Made by a program: the position numbers and the translations under genes | Shown here: positions 20,032 to 28,816 of the stretch, piece after piece | How the letters are laid out: the number at the start of each line of letters is the position of its first letter | Position numbering within the stretch: the stretch's first letter is position 1 | Source: Hormoscilla sp. GUM202 | Lineage (GTDB): Bacteria; Cyanobacteriota; Cyanobacteriia; Cyanobacteriales; Desertifilaceae | NCBI GenBank assembly: GCA_005518205.2 | Contig: RFFC02000005.1 | Span: 27,082-91,081, forward strand | DNA length: 64,000 nt | Direction of reading: 5' to 3' | Notes under the pieces: generated by a model | Told to the model about the DNA's origin: nothing | The model's database searches: none | The model's input: only the letters and a program-made list of their open reading frames with translations

Positions 20032-20070
20032 AAAGAAACCCAACAGCCGTTGGCGCGGTTGGGTTTCTTT
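20032..20070 (+). terminator. Rho-independent terminator, bidirectional
   Basis: A 13-bp inverted repeat, AAAGAAACCCAAC with GTTGGGTTTCTTT, encloses a 13-base loop. It has A-tract and T-tract at the two ends and sits between the convergent Uma2 gene (+) and M16 gene (-), so it can end transcription from both sides. Confidence 0.85.
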
Positions 20071-20085
20071 CACATAAGCATTTTT

Positions 20086-21669
20086 CTATGATTTTGGTAA
20101 CAGACGCCCTACTGTCCGATTTTCTGGGGTAAAGGTAGCCTGGGCGACTCGCTGGATATCTGCCGCTGTTACCTTTGCAATCAAATCTATTTCTCGGAAC
20201 AGGTTCCGCCAAGCCCCAGTTTTCGCTTCGTACTCTACTAACAAACTAGCTAGACCGGCGTTAGACCCGATCGCCCGCAACCGACCTGCCCTTGCTTGAG
20301 TTTTCACCCGGTCTAATTCTGTTTGGGAAACCGGTTCAGTTTTCAGGCGGGTAATTTCTGTCTGTAAAGCTGCCGCTACCTCTTCTACAGTACGACCGGG
20401 TGCAGTCACGGCATAGAACAGCATCAAATTAGGATACTTATTCCCAGGGAAACCACTCTCACCTGCTGCTCCCAGGGCTACTTGCTGCTTTTCTACCAGA
20501 GACTTATATAGCCGTGAGGTGCGACCGTCACTGAGAATGCTGCCAATCATTTCATAAACTACATTATCTTTATCCTTCATGGCTGGGCGATGATACCCTT
20601 CCAAATACCAGGGTTGAGAAGGAAACTCTACTGTCACTTCCTGGGCTTCAGTTTGCGGCGGTTCCTCTGGGATTAGATCTTCTGGTAACTGTTTATCTTC
20701 ATAGCCCCCAAAGTAAATTTGCGCTCACCGCTTCACTTCTGCCAGCTTCACATCTCCCACGATCGCCACTGTCAGGTTGCGAGGCACGTAATAAGTTGCA
20801 AAGAATTCTTCTACATCTTGCCGCGTCAGGTTGCGGATATCTTCTTCATAACCAATTATGGGACGGCCATAGGGATGTTCTTGGAAGGCAGAATCTTGAA
20901 ATGCCTCTATCATCTTACCCAAAGCCGAGTTATCCGTGCGCAGGCGTCGTTCTTCCAGGATCACCTCTTTCTCTGTAAAAAACTCCCGAAACACGGGATC
21001 GCCAAACCTTTCCGACTCCAGAGACATCCACAGTTCTAGCTTATTGGATGGTAAGCTGAAAAAATAGCGGGTGGCATCTGCCGAAGTCGTCGCATTCAGT
21101 CCTACTCCCCCTGCCCGATCGATAATTTGACCGAATTCATTTTGCTTCACGTAACTTGATGCCTGCGATCGCACCCGCTCGAACTCCTCCTGGATTTCCG
21201 CCAATTTTGCCCCATCTCCGGCTGTTTGGACTGACTTTATTCGATCGAATAATCGATCCAGTTTAATTAGCAGAGGTTTTTCGGCTGCGTAATATTTGGT
21301 GCCGATGCGAGTAGTACCTTTGAAAGCTAAATGCTCTAAATAGTGAGCCACCCCCGTTTTCCCAACTGGTTCATCCACGCCCCCGACATTTACATAGGTA
21401 ATGAATGATATAATTGGCGCTTGATGGCGTTCCATGACAATGAATTTTAACCCATTGTCCAGAGTGAATTCTCGGACTTGCTTTTCTATTCGTTCCAGAT
21501 CCTGGCCAATGCGATCGGCTGCTGGTGCTGTCGAATTTTGCAATCCCAGGCCGCTCACCGGGCGATCGCGGTTGTGGGGGGAGTTCCCCAAGCCAACAGC
21601 ATGACGATCGCGCTTCTTGGACCACCACGATCTCAATCTCAACACAGGTCTGCTCTTTTTATCTCCCAT
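20086..21669 (-). pseudogene. M16 zinc metallopeptidase interrupted by in-frame TGA
   Basis: The N-terminal part (21669-20725) has the inverted zinc motif HYLEHLAFKGT, plus TEKEVILEERR with the downstream Glu. It stops at a TGA (20725-20727) in KVKLAEVKR-stop-AQIYFGGYEDK, where a Leu codon (TTA) is expected. The frame is otherwise open down to 20086, adding GLAGKRTS-type C-terminal M16 sequence such as NVVYEMIGSILSDGRTSRLYKSL split over two halves. The first 45 residues look frameshifted, because a signal-peptide-like IVMLLAWGTPPTTAIA lies in another frame. The product would have been an exported or periplasmic peptidase. Confidence 0.8.
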
Positions 21670-21764
21670 AAGAATTACTCCTCACTCTAGGATCGGAGCA
21701 CAAATTTGGGGCCAACTCGACCCCAAATATCATGGCCAATACCCTATTTGGTGCCACCTTGCTG

Positions 21765-22058
21765 TTAATTGCCATGGAGGATTTGATTGCGATAGAAAGC
21801 GTAGGTATCAAACAAGGCTCCCACAAAACTACAGGCCAGACCTATCACCACCAGTCCTTCCATGGGACATCCACTGCCGAAGGTCGCCAAAAAATTCCAG
21901 ACTATTGTTGCCCCCGCTTGAGAGATTCCTGCCATGCCCGGCAGATAACCACTCAGGAATATACTTACCATTATGCCACTAATTAACACCAGGGGGGCGA
22001 CAAAACTGAGGACAGTTGTCAACAGCAGGGAGCGGATAAAAACCGGCAAGCTGCTCAT
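21765..22058 (-). CDS. Small hydrophobic membrane protein, unknown function
   Basis: A 97-residue protein with two or three hydrophobic segments: LLLTTVLSFVAPLVLISGIM, a central GISQAGATIVWNFLATF, and MEGLVVIGLACSFVGALFD. It ends in a short charged tail. I do not recognise a named family. Isolated and minus-strand, it lies upstream of the M16 gene and divergent from mlaE. The shape resembles small cyanobacterial envelope proteins. Confidence 0.65.
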   Translation of the reverse strand: MSSLPVFIRSLLLTTVLSFVAPLVLISGIMVSIFLSGYLPGMAGISQAGATIVWNFLATFGSGCPMEGLVVIGLACSFVGALFDTYAFYRNQILHGN

Positions 22059-22349
22059 TTCTATGTTACTCCAGTTAAATTGACTATTCTGGATGCAGGT
22101 CTATACTGCACCCGTTTCTCTACCATACGCCTCAATGCCATACCTAACCCAAGAGTTTATAAAACTTAAATTTTACTTACCAAATCTTTGTGAAGATATG
22201 TAGCAAAATTTTAATATTTTTACCTTGAGAGCCAAAATAAGGATATTTTTGCTAATGAGTAAAAAATGATAGAATATTACAGAACGTAAATAAGAGCGCT
22301 ATGATAGACCAAGGCGATCGAGCCGATCGGGAAAATGGAGTTGTAGCTT

Positions 22350-23117
22350 ATGGCATGGGGTAAGCGGTTACTAGCGGCGGTTTTATTGGCCGGGCAAGTG
22401 CTGGTGCATATATTGGCCGGTAAGATTAACCGCCGCAACACCCTGGAACAAATGGCATTGGTAGGTCCGGCGAGCTTGTCGATCACTCTGATGACCATGG
22501 GCTCTGTGGGCATGGTATTTACCATACAGGTAGCACGGGAATTTATTAACTTTGGTGCGACGGCGGCGGTGGGCGGGGTTCTGGCCCTGGCCTTAGCACG
22601 GGAACTAGCACCGGTACTCACTGCAGTGGTGTTGGCGGGTCGGGTCGGTTCGGCCTTTGCGGCGGAAATCGGTACCATGCAGGTAACGGAACAGATCGAC
22701 GCCCTCTATATGCTGAAAACAGACCCGGTTGATTACTTAGTCATCCCCCGGGTGCTCGCCTGCTGCGTGATGCTGCCGCTGTTGACGATTTTGTCCTTGA
22801 TTACAGGTCTGGCGGGGGGACTGCTGGTGGCAAGCGCTAATTTTAGAATCGTCTCGTCCCTGTTTCTCGATTCTGTCCGTAATTTCCTACAGCCTTGGGA
22901 TATTGTCAGTGCGATGATTAAAGCTGTGGTCTTCGGTGCCTTACTGGCAGTGATCGGTTGCAGCTGGGGCTTGACTACCACTGGTGGAGCCAAGGGCGTG
23001 GGACAATCTACTACCACGGCTGTGGTAACTGCGATGTTGGCGATCTTTATTGCTAATTTCTTTCTCTCCTGGTTGCTCTTTCAAGGACTGGGCATCTCGT
23101 CCCTGGGAAATGTCTGA
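22350..23117 (+). CDS. mlaE: MlaE-family lipid ABC transporter permease
   Basis: A 255-residue permease (YrbE/MlaE/TGD1-like) of an ABC system that moves lipids between envelope membranes. Family hallmarks are FTIQVAREFINFGA near residue 55, ALARELAPVLTAVVLAGRVG, the EIGTMQVTEQIDAL coupling region and a closing GLTTTGGAKGVGQSTTTAV. ATG at 22350 gives the usual short N-terminus. In cyanobacteria DUF3119 and DUF3086 genes commonly follow; here an IS now separates them by about 1.8 kb, which may uncouple transcription. Confidence 0.93.
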   Translation: MAWGKRLLAAVLLAGQVLVHILAGKINRRNTLEQMALVGPASLSITLMTMGSVGMVFTIQVAREFINFGATAAVGGVLALALARELAPVLTAVVLAGRVGSAFAAEIGTMQVTEQIDALYMLKTDPVDYLVIPRVLACCVMLPLLTILSLITGLAGGLLVASANFRIVSSLFLDSVRNFLQPWDIVSAMIKAVVFGALLAVIGCSWGLTTTGGAKGVGQSTTTAVVTAMLAIFIANFFLSWLLFQGLGISSLGNV

Positions 23118-23125
23118 ACTTAACC

Positions 23126-23182
23126 CAGCCCAGCCGCCCCAGCCCAGCCGCCCCAGCCCAGCCGCCCCAGCCCAGCCGCCCC
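23126..23182. repeat. 14-bp tandem repeat after mlaE
   Basis: About four head-to-tail copies of a 14-base unit (CAGCCCAGCCGCCC) follow nine bases after the mlaE stop. It is extremely C-rich on this strand. Short plus-strand frames through it would encode only Pro/Ala/Gln and are not called. Confidence 0.8.
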
Positions 23183-23413
23183 ACCCTAAAGGGATGGGGC
23201 TACATTACAAAGCCCGCCTGCGCGGGCTAGGGAGATAAGCATGACGATCGCGGCGGTTGCAGATATAGAAGTTCTCGCCCTTTGTGTGATATGCTATTGG
23301 TGAGATTGCTAGTGCTCCTGCGTCGCACCGCTGCGCTAACGGGGGGTTAACTCATAAAGCATAAGTCGATCGCAGTTATCCCCTCTCGCAATGACAAATA
23401 GGCTATGAAAACA

Positions 23414-24827
23414 GGCTCTTCGGTACCTGAGTTGCTAAACTATCAAATAAATACTCGTCAAATTAAACTAAAATTGTTATACTTGAAGAGTAAACATATT
23501 GCTGTACTTGACTTCTGGCATTTTTAATGCTTTACTGAAATTGAGGACAAAGTGAAAACTGAGGTAAAATTATCATGGCTTCAAAAGGACAACTCAAACT
23601 ACTAACAGATTTTCTGAACATCCCAGATGTTAAAGTTACTCATTTCGTACAAGATACATCTCTAGGAAAAATCCTCTCCGTAGCGAGTTTAACTTCAGAA
23701 GTAGCCTGCCCTCATTGCGGTCAAATGAGTCAGAAAATTCACTCCTATTATTCACATCTAATTAAAGACTTGCCTATGAATGGTCAAAATGTTTATTTAC
23801 AGGTAAATAAACGAAAAATGAAATGTGAAAATTGTTTAAAAATTTTTAGTGAGCCTTTGGATTTTTGTGAACCAAAACGCAACTATACTAAAAGACTTGC
23901 CGACGATATATTGAATCAGGTAAAACATAGTAATATTAAAAGTGTTGCCGAAAGAACCGGGGTAAGTGAGTCAGAAATTGAAACTATGTTAAAAGATTTA
24001 AAAAAAAGTTTGGTAGGTCAAAAACCTCAAGACTTAAAACGATTGGGGATTGATGAAATTAGCCTGATAAAAGGACAAGGTAATTATTGTGCGGTATTAG
24101 TAGATTTGGACAATAGTCAACTTCTAGCTTTAGTCCCCGATCGAACCCAAGAAGCCATTGAAAAAGTGTTGCTATCTTGGGGAATAGACGTGTTATCAGG
24201 CATAGAAGAGGTTAGCATTGATTTATGGCGTCCCTATAAAACTTTGGTAGAAAAATTAATGCCTCACGCCGAGGTAGTAGCTGATAGATTTCATGTAATG
24301 AACCAGGTTCAAGAAGAATTAGACAATGGTCGTAAGCAAACAAAAAAAGAAGTTAATAACATGGATGATAAGAAGAAAAAAACTGCAAAACTCAAGGTGC
24401 TTCATCACAGTAAATATGTCCTTCTTGCTAATTCCGATGATTTAAATGAAGCTCAAAAAAGCCAATTAGAAGAAGTCAATAAAGAATTCCCGAAGCTGCA
24501 AAAGATGCATGAATTAAAAGAAAATTTTAGGAAAGTATTTGAAGAGAGCATAAATTGGTTTGATGGCTTATTGAATTTAGCAGAATGGTTGAAACAATCA
24601 GCAGAATTATTTCCCAAAAGTCAAGGAACAATCCGTCGCTGGTTAGTGGAGATAACAGCAGATTTTGAGCAAAAAACAACTAATGGCATTGTTGAAGGTA
24701 TTAACCAAAAAATTAAGTTAGTTAAACGGTGCGGATTTTGTTTTCGTAACATAGAAAATTTTGAGCTAAGATGTTTATTAGCTTTTCAAAATTAGCAATA
24801 GTTTAGCAACCCAAGTACCGAAGAGCC
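23414..24827 (+). mobile_element. ISL3-family insertion sequence, apparently intact
   Basis: 1414 bp bounded by inverted repeats of about 30 bases starting GGCTCTTCGGTAC. The 8-base sequence TGAAAACA is directly repeated on both sides (23406-23413 and 24828-24835), the usual size for ISL3. The single transposase gene has no lesion, so the copy may be active. It inserted into a MITE between mlaE and the DUF3119 gene. Confidence 0.93.
23575..24795 (+). CDS. ISL3-family transposase
   Basis: A 406-residue DDE transposase. It begins with the ISL3 zinc-binding region (CPHCGQMSQKIHSYYSHLIKD), with a second Cys pair in KMKCENCLKIF. The catalytic core follows with LGIDEISLIKGQ (first Asp), VVADRFHVMNQVQ (second Asp) and NGIVEGINQKIK (Glu). 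A Lys-rich linker lies near residue 270. Length and motifs are complete. A dead relative lies at 8187-10276. Confidence 0.93.
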   Translation: MASKGQLKLLTDFLNIPDVKVTHFVQDTSLGKILSVASLTSEVACPHCGQMSQKIHSYYSHLIKDLPMNGQNVYLQVNKRKMKCENCLKIFSEPLDFCEPKRNYTKRLADDILNQVKHSNIKSVAERTGVSESEIETMLKDLKKSLVGQKPQDLKRLGIDEISLIKGQGNYCAVLVDLDNSQLLALVPDRTQEAIEKVLLSWGIDVLSGIEEVSIDLWRPYKTLVEKLMPHAEVVADRFHVMNQVQEELDNGRKQTKKEVNNMDDKKKKTAKLKVLHHSKYVLLANSDDLNEAQKSQLEEVNKEFPKLQKMHELKENFRKVFEESINWFDGLLNLAEWLKQSAELFPKSQGTIRRWLVEITADFEQKTTNGIVEGINQKIKLVKRCGFCFRNIENFELRCLLAFQN

Positions 24828-24905
24828 TGAAAACAATACCACATCAATGCCGAGATTCGCTATAAAATAGGGAGATAACTGAGCAAGCTAGAGAAAATTA
24901 AGCCC

Positions 24906-25310
24906 GTGACTACTACTGCTACTATTGAATCAACAGAGACAATTGAACTAACTCCTAGCTATAAGCTGCCTTTGGTGTTGGTAATTTCTGCCCCAGTCCT
25001 GGCACTGGTACAAGTATGGTTGAGCTTGCCGATCGCCCTGGTGGGATTATTCTTAATGTTTCAGACGGCCAGGATCCGCCTGCTATTCACACCAACGGCA
25101 ATGGATGTCTACAGCACTTCGACTTTAATCAGAAGTTTTCCCTACAGGGATTGGCAGAACTGGCGGATATTCTGGAATCCGGTGCCCATACTGTTTTACT
25201 TTAAGGAGGTCAAGAGTATCCACTTTTTGCCGATTCTGTTTGACCCCAAGATGCTGAGGACTTGTCTGGAACAACGCTATCCATTAAAGTCAAGCGCAGA
25301 TGAGTTATAG
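24906..25310 (+). CDS. DUF3119 family protein
   Basis: A 134-residue cyanobacterial protein of unknown function, starting with GTG. Two hydrophobic segments (PLVLVISAPVLALVQVWLSL and the following ALVGLFLMF) anchor it in the membrane. The rest resembles a small PH-like fold: DVYSTSTLIRSFPYRDWQNW, then VKSIHFLPILFD. In many genomes it sits between the MlaE permease and a DUF3086 gene, as here apart from the inserted IS, so a link to lipid transport is plausible but unproven. Confidence 0.88.
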   Translation: MTTTATIESTETIELTPSYKLPLVLVISAPVLALVQVWLSLPIALVGLFLMFQTARIRLLFTPTAMDVYSTSTLIRSFPYRDWQNWRIFWNPVPILFYFKEVKSIHFLPILFDPKMLRTCLEQRYPLKSSADEL

Positions 25311-25457
25311 TTGCATTGGTAGGGTGGGCACCGCCCACCATGCGCGGGTTGAGGCAATAACAACAAACTGGGAAGTGACCCAAGTAAACCACAGAGAGAA
25401 CAGAGGTAAATTTTAAGATCAGATATTAGTTGTTAGTAGTTAGTCATAAGTTACCAG

Positions 25458-26696
25458 ATGAATTCAGAACATACTACAAGCCCAGAACAAGAAGATAACA
25501 ATAAAGCTGTTGAGGAAACAGACAATAACCAAGTGACAGCAGAGGAAAACTCGGCATCTGAGGGTGCGGACACAGAAGAAGCATATATAGAGACAGAGGT
25601 GGAATCTCCAGATGTGCCGTCCGAAAACATAGAAGCAGAAGAGTCGGCAGTGGCGACAGAAGCATCTGATGAGACAATGTCGGCTGAGGTAGATAGTTTG
25701 GCGGAACGAGTAGCGGATTTAAAACGCCAAGAACGAAAACTTACAGAACAAATAGCTGCTAAGGAAGCGGAATTTAAACGCTGGCAAGAGGCGATCGCAT
25801 CTACGCAAGCGGCGATGGGAAAGTTGGTGGAAGAGGGGGTGTCTGAGTTAGAACAACGGAAGAAAAAGCTGCAAATTAATGTAGAACAGTTGGAAAGGCG
25901 ATCGGAGAGGATAAAGTCGGAGATGCGCACGAATTTTGCCGGGGTATCCCAGGATCTGGCAATTAGAATTCAGGGGTTTAAGGACTATCTGGTGGGGAGT
26001 TTACAGGAGTTGGCCAGCGCCGCAGAACAACTGCAACTGGTGCCCGATCGCGATCGCACGGTTCCGGAAAAATCGGAATATTATCAATCAGGGCCAGCAG
26101 CAAGGCAAGATCGCAGGAGAGTCAGTCAGGAACCATCGGGGGGTCCGGAGTTTGGGTCGGGGGGTTTTACGGAACAAAGAAGGCAAATTCGCCGGATTTT
26201 GGACCAATATCGCACCCAACCAGATTACTACGGTCCAGCTTGGCAGTTGCGCCGCACTTTTGAACCAATTCATGCCGAACGTGTATATAATTGGTTTTTT
26301 GCTCAAGGGGGAAAGGGTGCCGTGCCCAGTATGGGTAGTCGCTTGCAAAATATTCTGATTACTTCGGCGGTGATTTCCGTGTTGCGCAGTCTCTATGGCG
26401 ATCGCCTGCGGAGTCTGATCTTGGTAAACTCGCCGGAACGACTGGGAGAATGGCGGCGGGGTTTGCAAGATTGCCTGGGCATTTCTCGCAGTGATTTTGG
26501 TTCCGATGGGGGTATAGTGCTGTTTGAGGAACCGGAACCTTTGGCGGTGAAAGCTGAACGCTTGGACAAGCAAGGGGAACTACCACTCATTGTGGTGGAT
26601 GAGTCGGAAAATAAAGTTAGTCTGTCCATGCTGCAATTTCCTCTCTGGTTGGCTTTTGCAGCCGATCCGGAAGCACCGCCACCAATGATTTATTAG
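25458..26696 (+). CDS. DUF3086 family protein
   Basis: A 412-residue cyanobacterial protein of unknown function. The first 80 residues are strongly acidic and low in complexity. A coiled coil follows (about 85-180: LAERVADLKRQERKLTEQIA and the repeated Glu/Lys heptads). The conserved C-terminal domain from about residue 250 has RRILDQYRTQPDYYGPAWQL and VLFEEPEPLAVKAERLD. No membrane segment is evident. It follows the DUF3119 gene and precedes plsY by 17 bases, suggesting a membrane-lipid operon. Confidence 0.9.
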   Translation: MNSEHTTSPEQEDNNKAVEETDNNQVTAEENSASEGADTEEAYIETEVESPDVPSENIEAEESAVATEASDETMSAEVDSLAERVADLKRQERKLTEQIAAKEAEFKRWQEAIASTQAAMGKLVEEGVSELEQRKKKLQINVEQLERRSERIKSEMRTNFAGVSQDLAIRIQGFKDYLVGSLQELASAAEQLQLVPDRDRTVPEKSEYYQSGPAARQDRRRVSQEPSGGPEFGSGGFTEQRRQIRRILDQYRTQPDYYGPAWQLRRTFEPIHAERVYNWFFAQGGKGAVPSMGSRLQNILITSAVISVLRSLYGDRLRSLILVNSPERLGEWRRGLQDCLGISRSDFGSDGGIVLFEEPEPLAVKAERLDKQGELPLIVVDESENKVSLSMLQFPLWLAFAADPEAPPPMIY

Positions 26697-26713
26697 CAAT
26701 GGAGTAAAGAGTA

Positions 26714-27379
26714 ATGACGCTTTGGCTGGCTATCAATGGGGTTTTACTTTTGCTTGCCTATCTGCTAGGATCTCTGCCCACGGGCTATCTGGCAGGACGC
26801 TGGCTGCAAGGAATCGATCTTCGCGAGCATGGTTCGGGTTCTACGGGGGCGACAAATGTGCTGCGGACTCTGGGGAAAATTCCCGCGATCGTTGTTTTGT
26901 TAGTTGACGTGCTCAAAGGTGTCCTGGCGATCGCCCTTGTGGATCTGGTTTACGCTTTTGACCCACTGCAGGCGATCGCCTCCTGGCAGCCTTGGATGGT
27001 AACTTTAGCAGGGTTAGGGGCGATTTTAGGTCATAGTAAGTCCATCTGGCTGAATTTCAAAGGCGGTAAGTCTGTGGCTACCAGTCTGGGGATTTTGCTG
27101 GCTATGTCCTGGCAAGTGGGACTCTTAACTATGGTGGTGTTTGGCGTGGGAATGGCTATTTCCCGCATTGTCTCCCTCAGCTCCATCGCCGGGGCGATCG
27201 CCTTATCGGGTATCATGTTCTTGCTAGGTCAACCTTTGGCTTACGAACTGTTCGCGATCGCGGCTAGTTTGTACGTGATCTGGCTGCACCGCACGAATAT
27301 CCAACGGTTGCTGGCCGGAACGGAACCAAAGGTGGGACAAAAGCTATCACAGCCGTCAGAACCAAGTCTGGAAAGCTAG
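26714..27379 (+). CDS. plsY: Glycerol-3-phosphate acyltransferase PlsY
   Basis: A 221-residue polytopic membrane enzyme that transfers acyl groups from acyl-phosphate to glycerol-3-phosphate, the first step of phospholipid synthesis. Three signature loops are visible: GSLPTGYLAGR with REHGSGSTGATNVLR, GHSKSIWLNFKGGKSVATSLG, and HRTNIQRLLAGTEPK near the end. It lies 17 bases after the DUF3086 gene. About 95 bases of its 3' half (27191-27285) are copied as a dead fragment at 30116-30212. Confidence 0.95.
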   Translation: MTLWLAINGVLLLLAYLLGSLPTGYLAGRWLQGIDLREHGSGSTGATNVLRTLGKIPAIVVLLVDVLKGVLAIALVDLVYAFDPLQAIASWQPWMVTLAGLGAILGHSKSIWLNFKGGKSVATSLGILLAMSWQVGLLTMVVFGVGMAISRIVSLSSIAGAIALSGIMFLLGQPLAYELFAIAASLYVIWLHRTNIQRLLAGTEPKVGQKLSQPSEPSLES

Positions 27380-27489
27380 TAATTTATGTAGGTTGGGTTT
27401 CGTTCCTCAACCCTACCCTACTATGCTGATGTTGGGTTTCGCTAGCGCTTGTAGCCGTGCGATCAACCCAACCGGAGCGTATTATGACT

Positions 27490-28029
27490 CTAGATGGTGA
27501 AAGTCCGAGGTTCGCCCATTGCCTCAGTCGGATCGGCGAACTCAAAGCCTAGCTTGCTATAGAATCCAGATGTATCATAGGGTGGCTCTACGTCAGAATC
27601 GTAAAGCGCATCTACAGTAATGAATCTCACCCCGATGATAGGAACAACCTCGGTAATCACATAATCGATCGCCCACTCCATCAACCGCACTCCCAGACCT
27701 TTTGTGCGCCGATCGACTGCGAGTAGTCCAATCTTGACGGCTGGAAAAGTACGATATTTCACGCCTTCTTCAACCAGTAGCACATCCTCCACCTGTAACT
27801 TATCTGCTAGAAGAGTAATGTAGCCAGCTAGCGCATTCTCCACTCTACTAATCCAACATTGGCACAGGTAGGCATCAACTTCCCGCTGGATTCGTCCCTG
27901 TTTCCAATAGGTGACAAATTCTCCCCTGACACAGCGAAACCCTTGACCAAGTGACCGAAGTTCAGGGGTTAGCAGTTCAATATCGAGTTGGGAAAAGTCT
28001 ACTCCATCAAATTTACCGGAATTAGCCAT
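27490..28029 (-). CDS. GNAT-family N-acetyltransferase
   Basis: A 179-residue GNAT-fold acyltransferase using acetyl-CoA. The beta4-alpha3 part reads KIGLLAVDRRTKGLGVRLME, with the Q/RxxGxG/A-type pyrophosphate loop (RRTKGLGV), and the C-terminus carries the FYSKLGFEFAD motif. Its ATG overlaps the stop of a 54-residue gene upstream (shared ATGGCTAA), so the two are translationally coupled. Small coupled genes next to GNATs are sometimes toxin-antitoxin pairs. Whether this is a toxin or a housekeeping acetylase is open. Confidence 0.85.
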   Translation of the reverse strand: MANSGKFDGVDFSQLDIELLTPELRSLGQGFRCVRGEFVTYWKQGRIQREVDAYLCQCWISRVENALAGYITLLADKLQVEDVLLVEEGVKYRTFPAVKIGLLAVDRRTKGLGVRLMEWAIDYVITEVVPIIGVRFITVDALYDSDVEPPYDTSGFYSKLGFEFADPTEAMGEPRTFTI

Positions 28030-28186
28030 TTTTCAGAGCTTTCTGGCGACGAAGATCGGCAAGGCGTTTGGCTAGGGCAATCATCCGATCGTTAACCACT
28101 GCGTTGCCAGAATCGATCGCTTCGAGCAATTTCTGAGCGGCAATGCCTGAAACAGGCTGAGATTGTCTCTGGAGAGGATATTTCAT
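28022..28186 (-). CDS. Small protein coupled to the GNAT gene (antitoxin-like)
   Basis: A 54-residue protein read from ATG at 28186: MKYPLQRQSQPVSGIAAQKL, then a charged helical stretch AVVNDRMIALAKRLADLRRQ. Its stop codon overlaps the ATG of the acetyltransferase. The basic, helical C-terminus and the coupling suggest a DNA-binding or antitoxin role, but it lacks the ribbon-helix-helix pattern of DUF1778 antitoxins. The ribosome site is weak. Confidence 0.6.
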   Translation of the reverse strand: MKYPLQRQSQPVSGIAAQKLLEAIDSGNAVVNDRMIALAKRLADLRRQKALKNG

Positions 28187-28476
28187 GAGGTGAACCTATG
28201 ATTTACTATAGCAACTGAGAAGGCGAGATCGTGTTTTAGGCGGCTGCAAGTGAAAATTGAACCTGTCGCGATCGCTACCTGCTGAGTCTCGTCACGAGTC
28301 CGAGGCGTGAGCCTTGAGTCGTTACCAATATCATAGCACGGGCCGGGCACAGTGGCTAGTTAATCTATCCGTCGAGCGATCGTCCCCTCCAACTAAGCGC
28401 GACTGCTATCCCTTACCAAGGCATAAGCCATCGGGTAATATGTCAGTATCGATGTTTCGCAAGGAACCGAGTTATC

Positions 28477-28788
28477 ATGTCGTACAAAGTTAGCATTCAG
28501 CTAGAAAAGACTGAATCTGGCTATAGTGCCTATTCTCCCGATCTGGCGGTAGGCGAATTTCAGGCTGATTCCCTCGATCTGATATTCATTAAGCTCAAAG
28601 AAGCTGTCAAACTCGATTTCAAAGAACTGGACTCTGACAACAATAACGGTAAAATTGGTCAATCAATCTGGGAACTGGCTGAAAACTTCGTTACAGATTT
28701 GACAGAGTCCGAACTGAACCAACTGCCCACTGATGGTGCAGAACAACACGACCATTACATCTACGGAACACCAAAAAGAACGACATGA
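28477..28788 (+). CDS. HicB-like antitoxin, first copy (orphan)
   Basis: A 103-residue protein with a HicB-type N-terminus (SYKVSIQLEKTESGYSAYSP, a partial RNase H-like fold). The tail TDGAEQHDHYIYGTPKR is seen in cyanobacterial antitoxins next to PIN toxins. It is about 75 percent alike to the copy at 29376-29705, including about 40 bases upstream. The next gene should be a PIN toxin, but only ATGAAAGTTGTATTCGCA remains before similarity ends, so this copy has lost its partner. Confidence 0.8.
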   Translation: MSYKVSIQLEKTESGYSAYSPDLAVGEFQADSLDLIFIKLKEAVKLDFKELDSDNNNGKIGQSIWELAENFVTDLTESELNQLPTDGAEQHDHYIYGTPKRTT

Positions 28789-28816
28789 AAGTTGTATTCG
28801 CAGCAAACCATACCTG

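Larger units (their letters stand above)
23264..24864. mobile_element. MITE split by an ISL3-type element
   Basis: The left end (TATAGAAGTTCTCGCCCTTT, then GTGTGATAT) and right end (complement reads TATAGCGAATCTCGGCATTG, then ATGTGGTAT) are imperfect inverted repeats of about 29 bases. They match the ends of two MITEs at 51321-51471 and 52946-53053. The internal GGTGAGATTGCT and CTCGCAATGACA parts also match the 51321 copy. The ISL3 element occupies 23414-24827. Without it the MITE would be about 180 bases. Confidence 0.72.

Noticed and set aside
13936..20727. Reassignment of TGA as a sense codon
   Set aside because: Several intact genes here (nitrilase, murI, mlaE, pipX) end at TGA at the expected family length, so TGA works as a stop; nonsense mutation or error is simpler.
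23050..23238. Pro/Ala-rich frame over the 14-bp tandem repeat
   Set aside because: It overlaps the end of mlaE in another frame and is only translated repeat.
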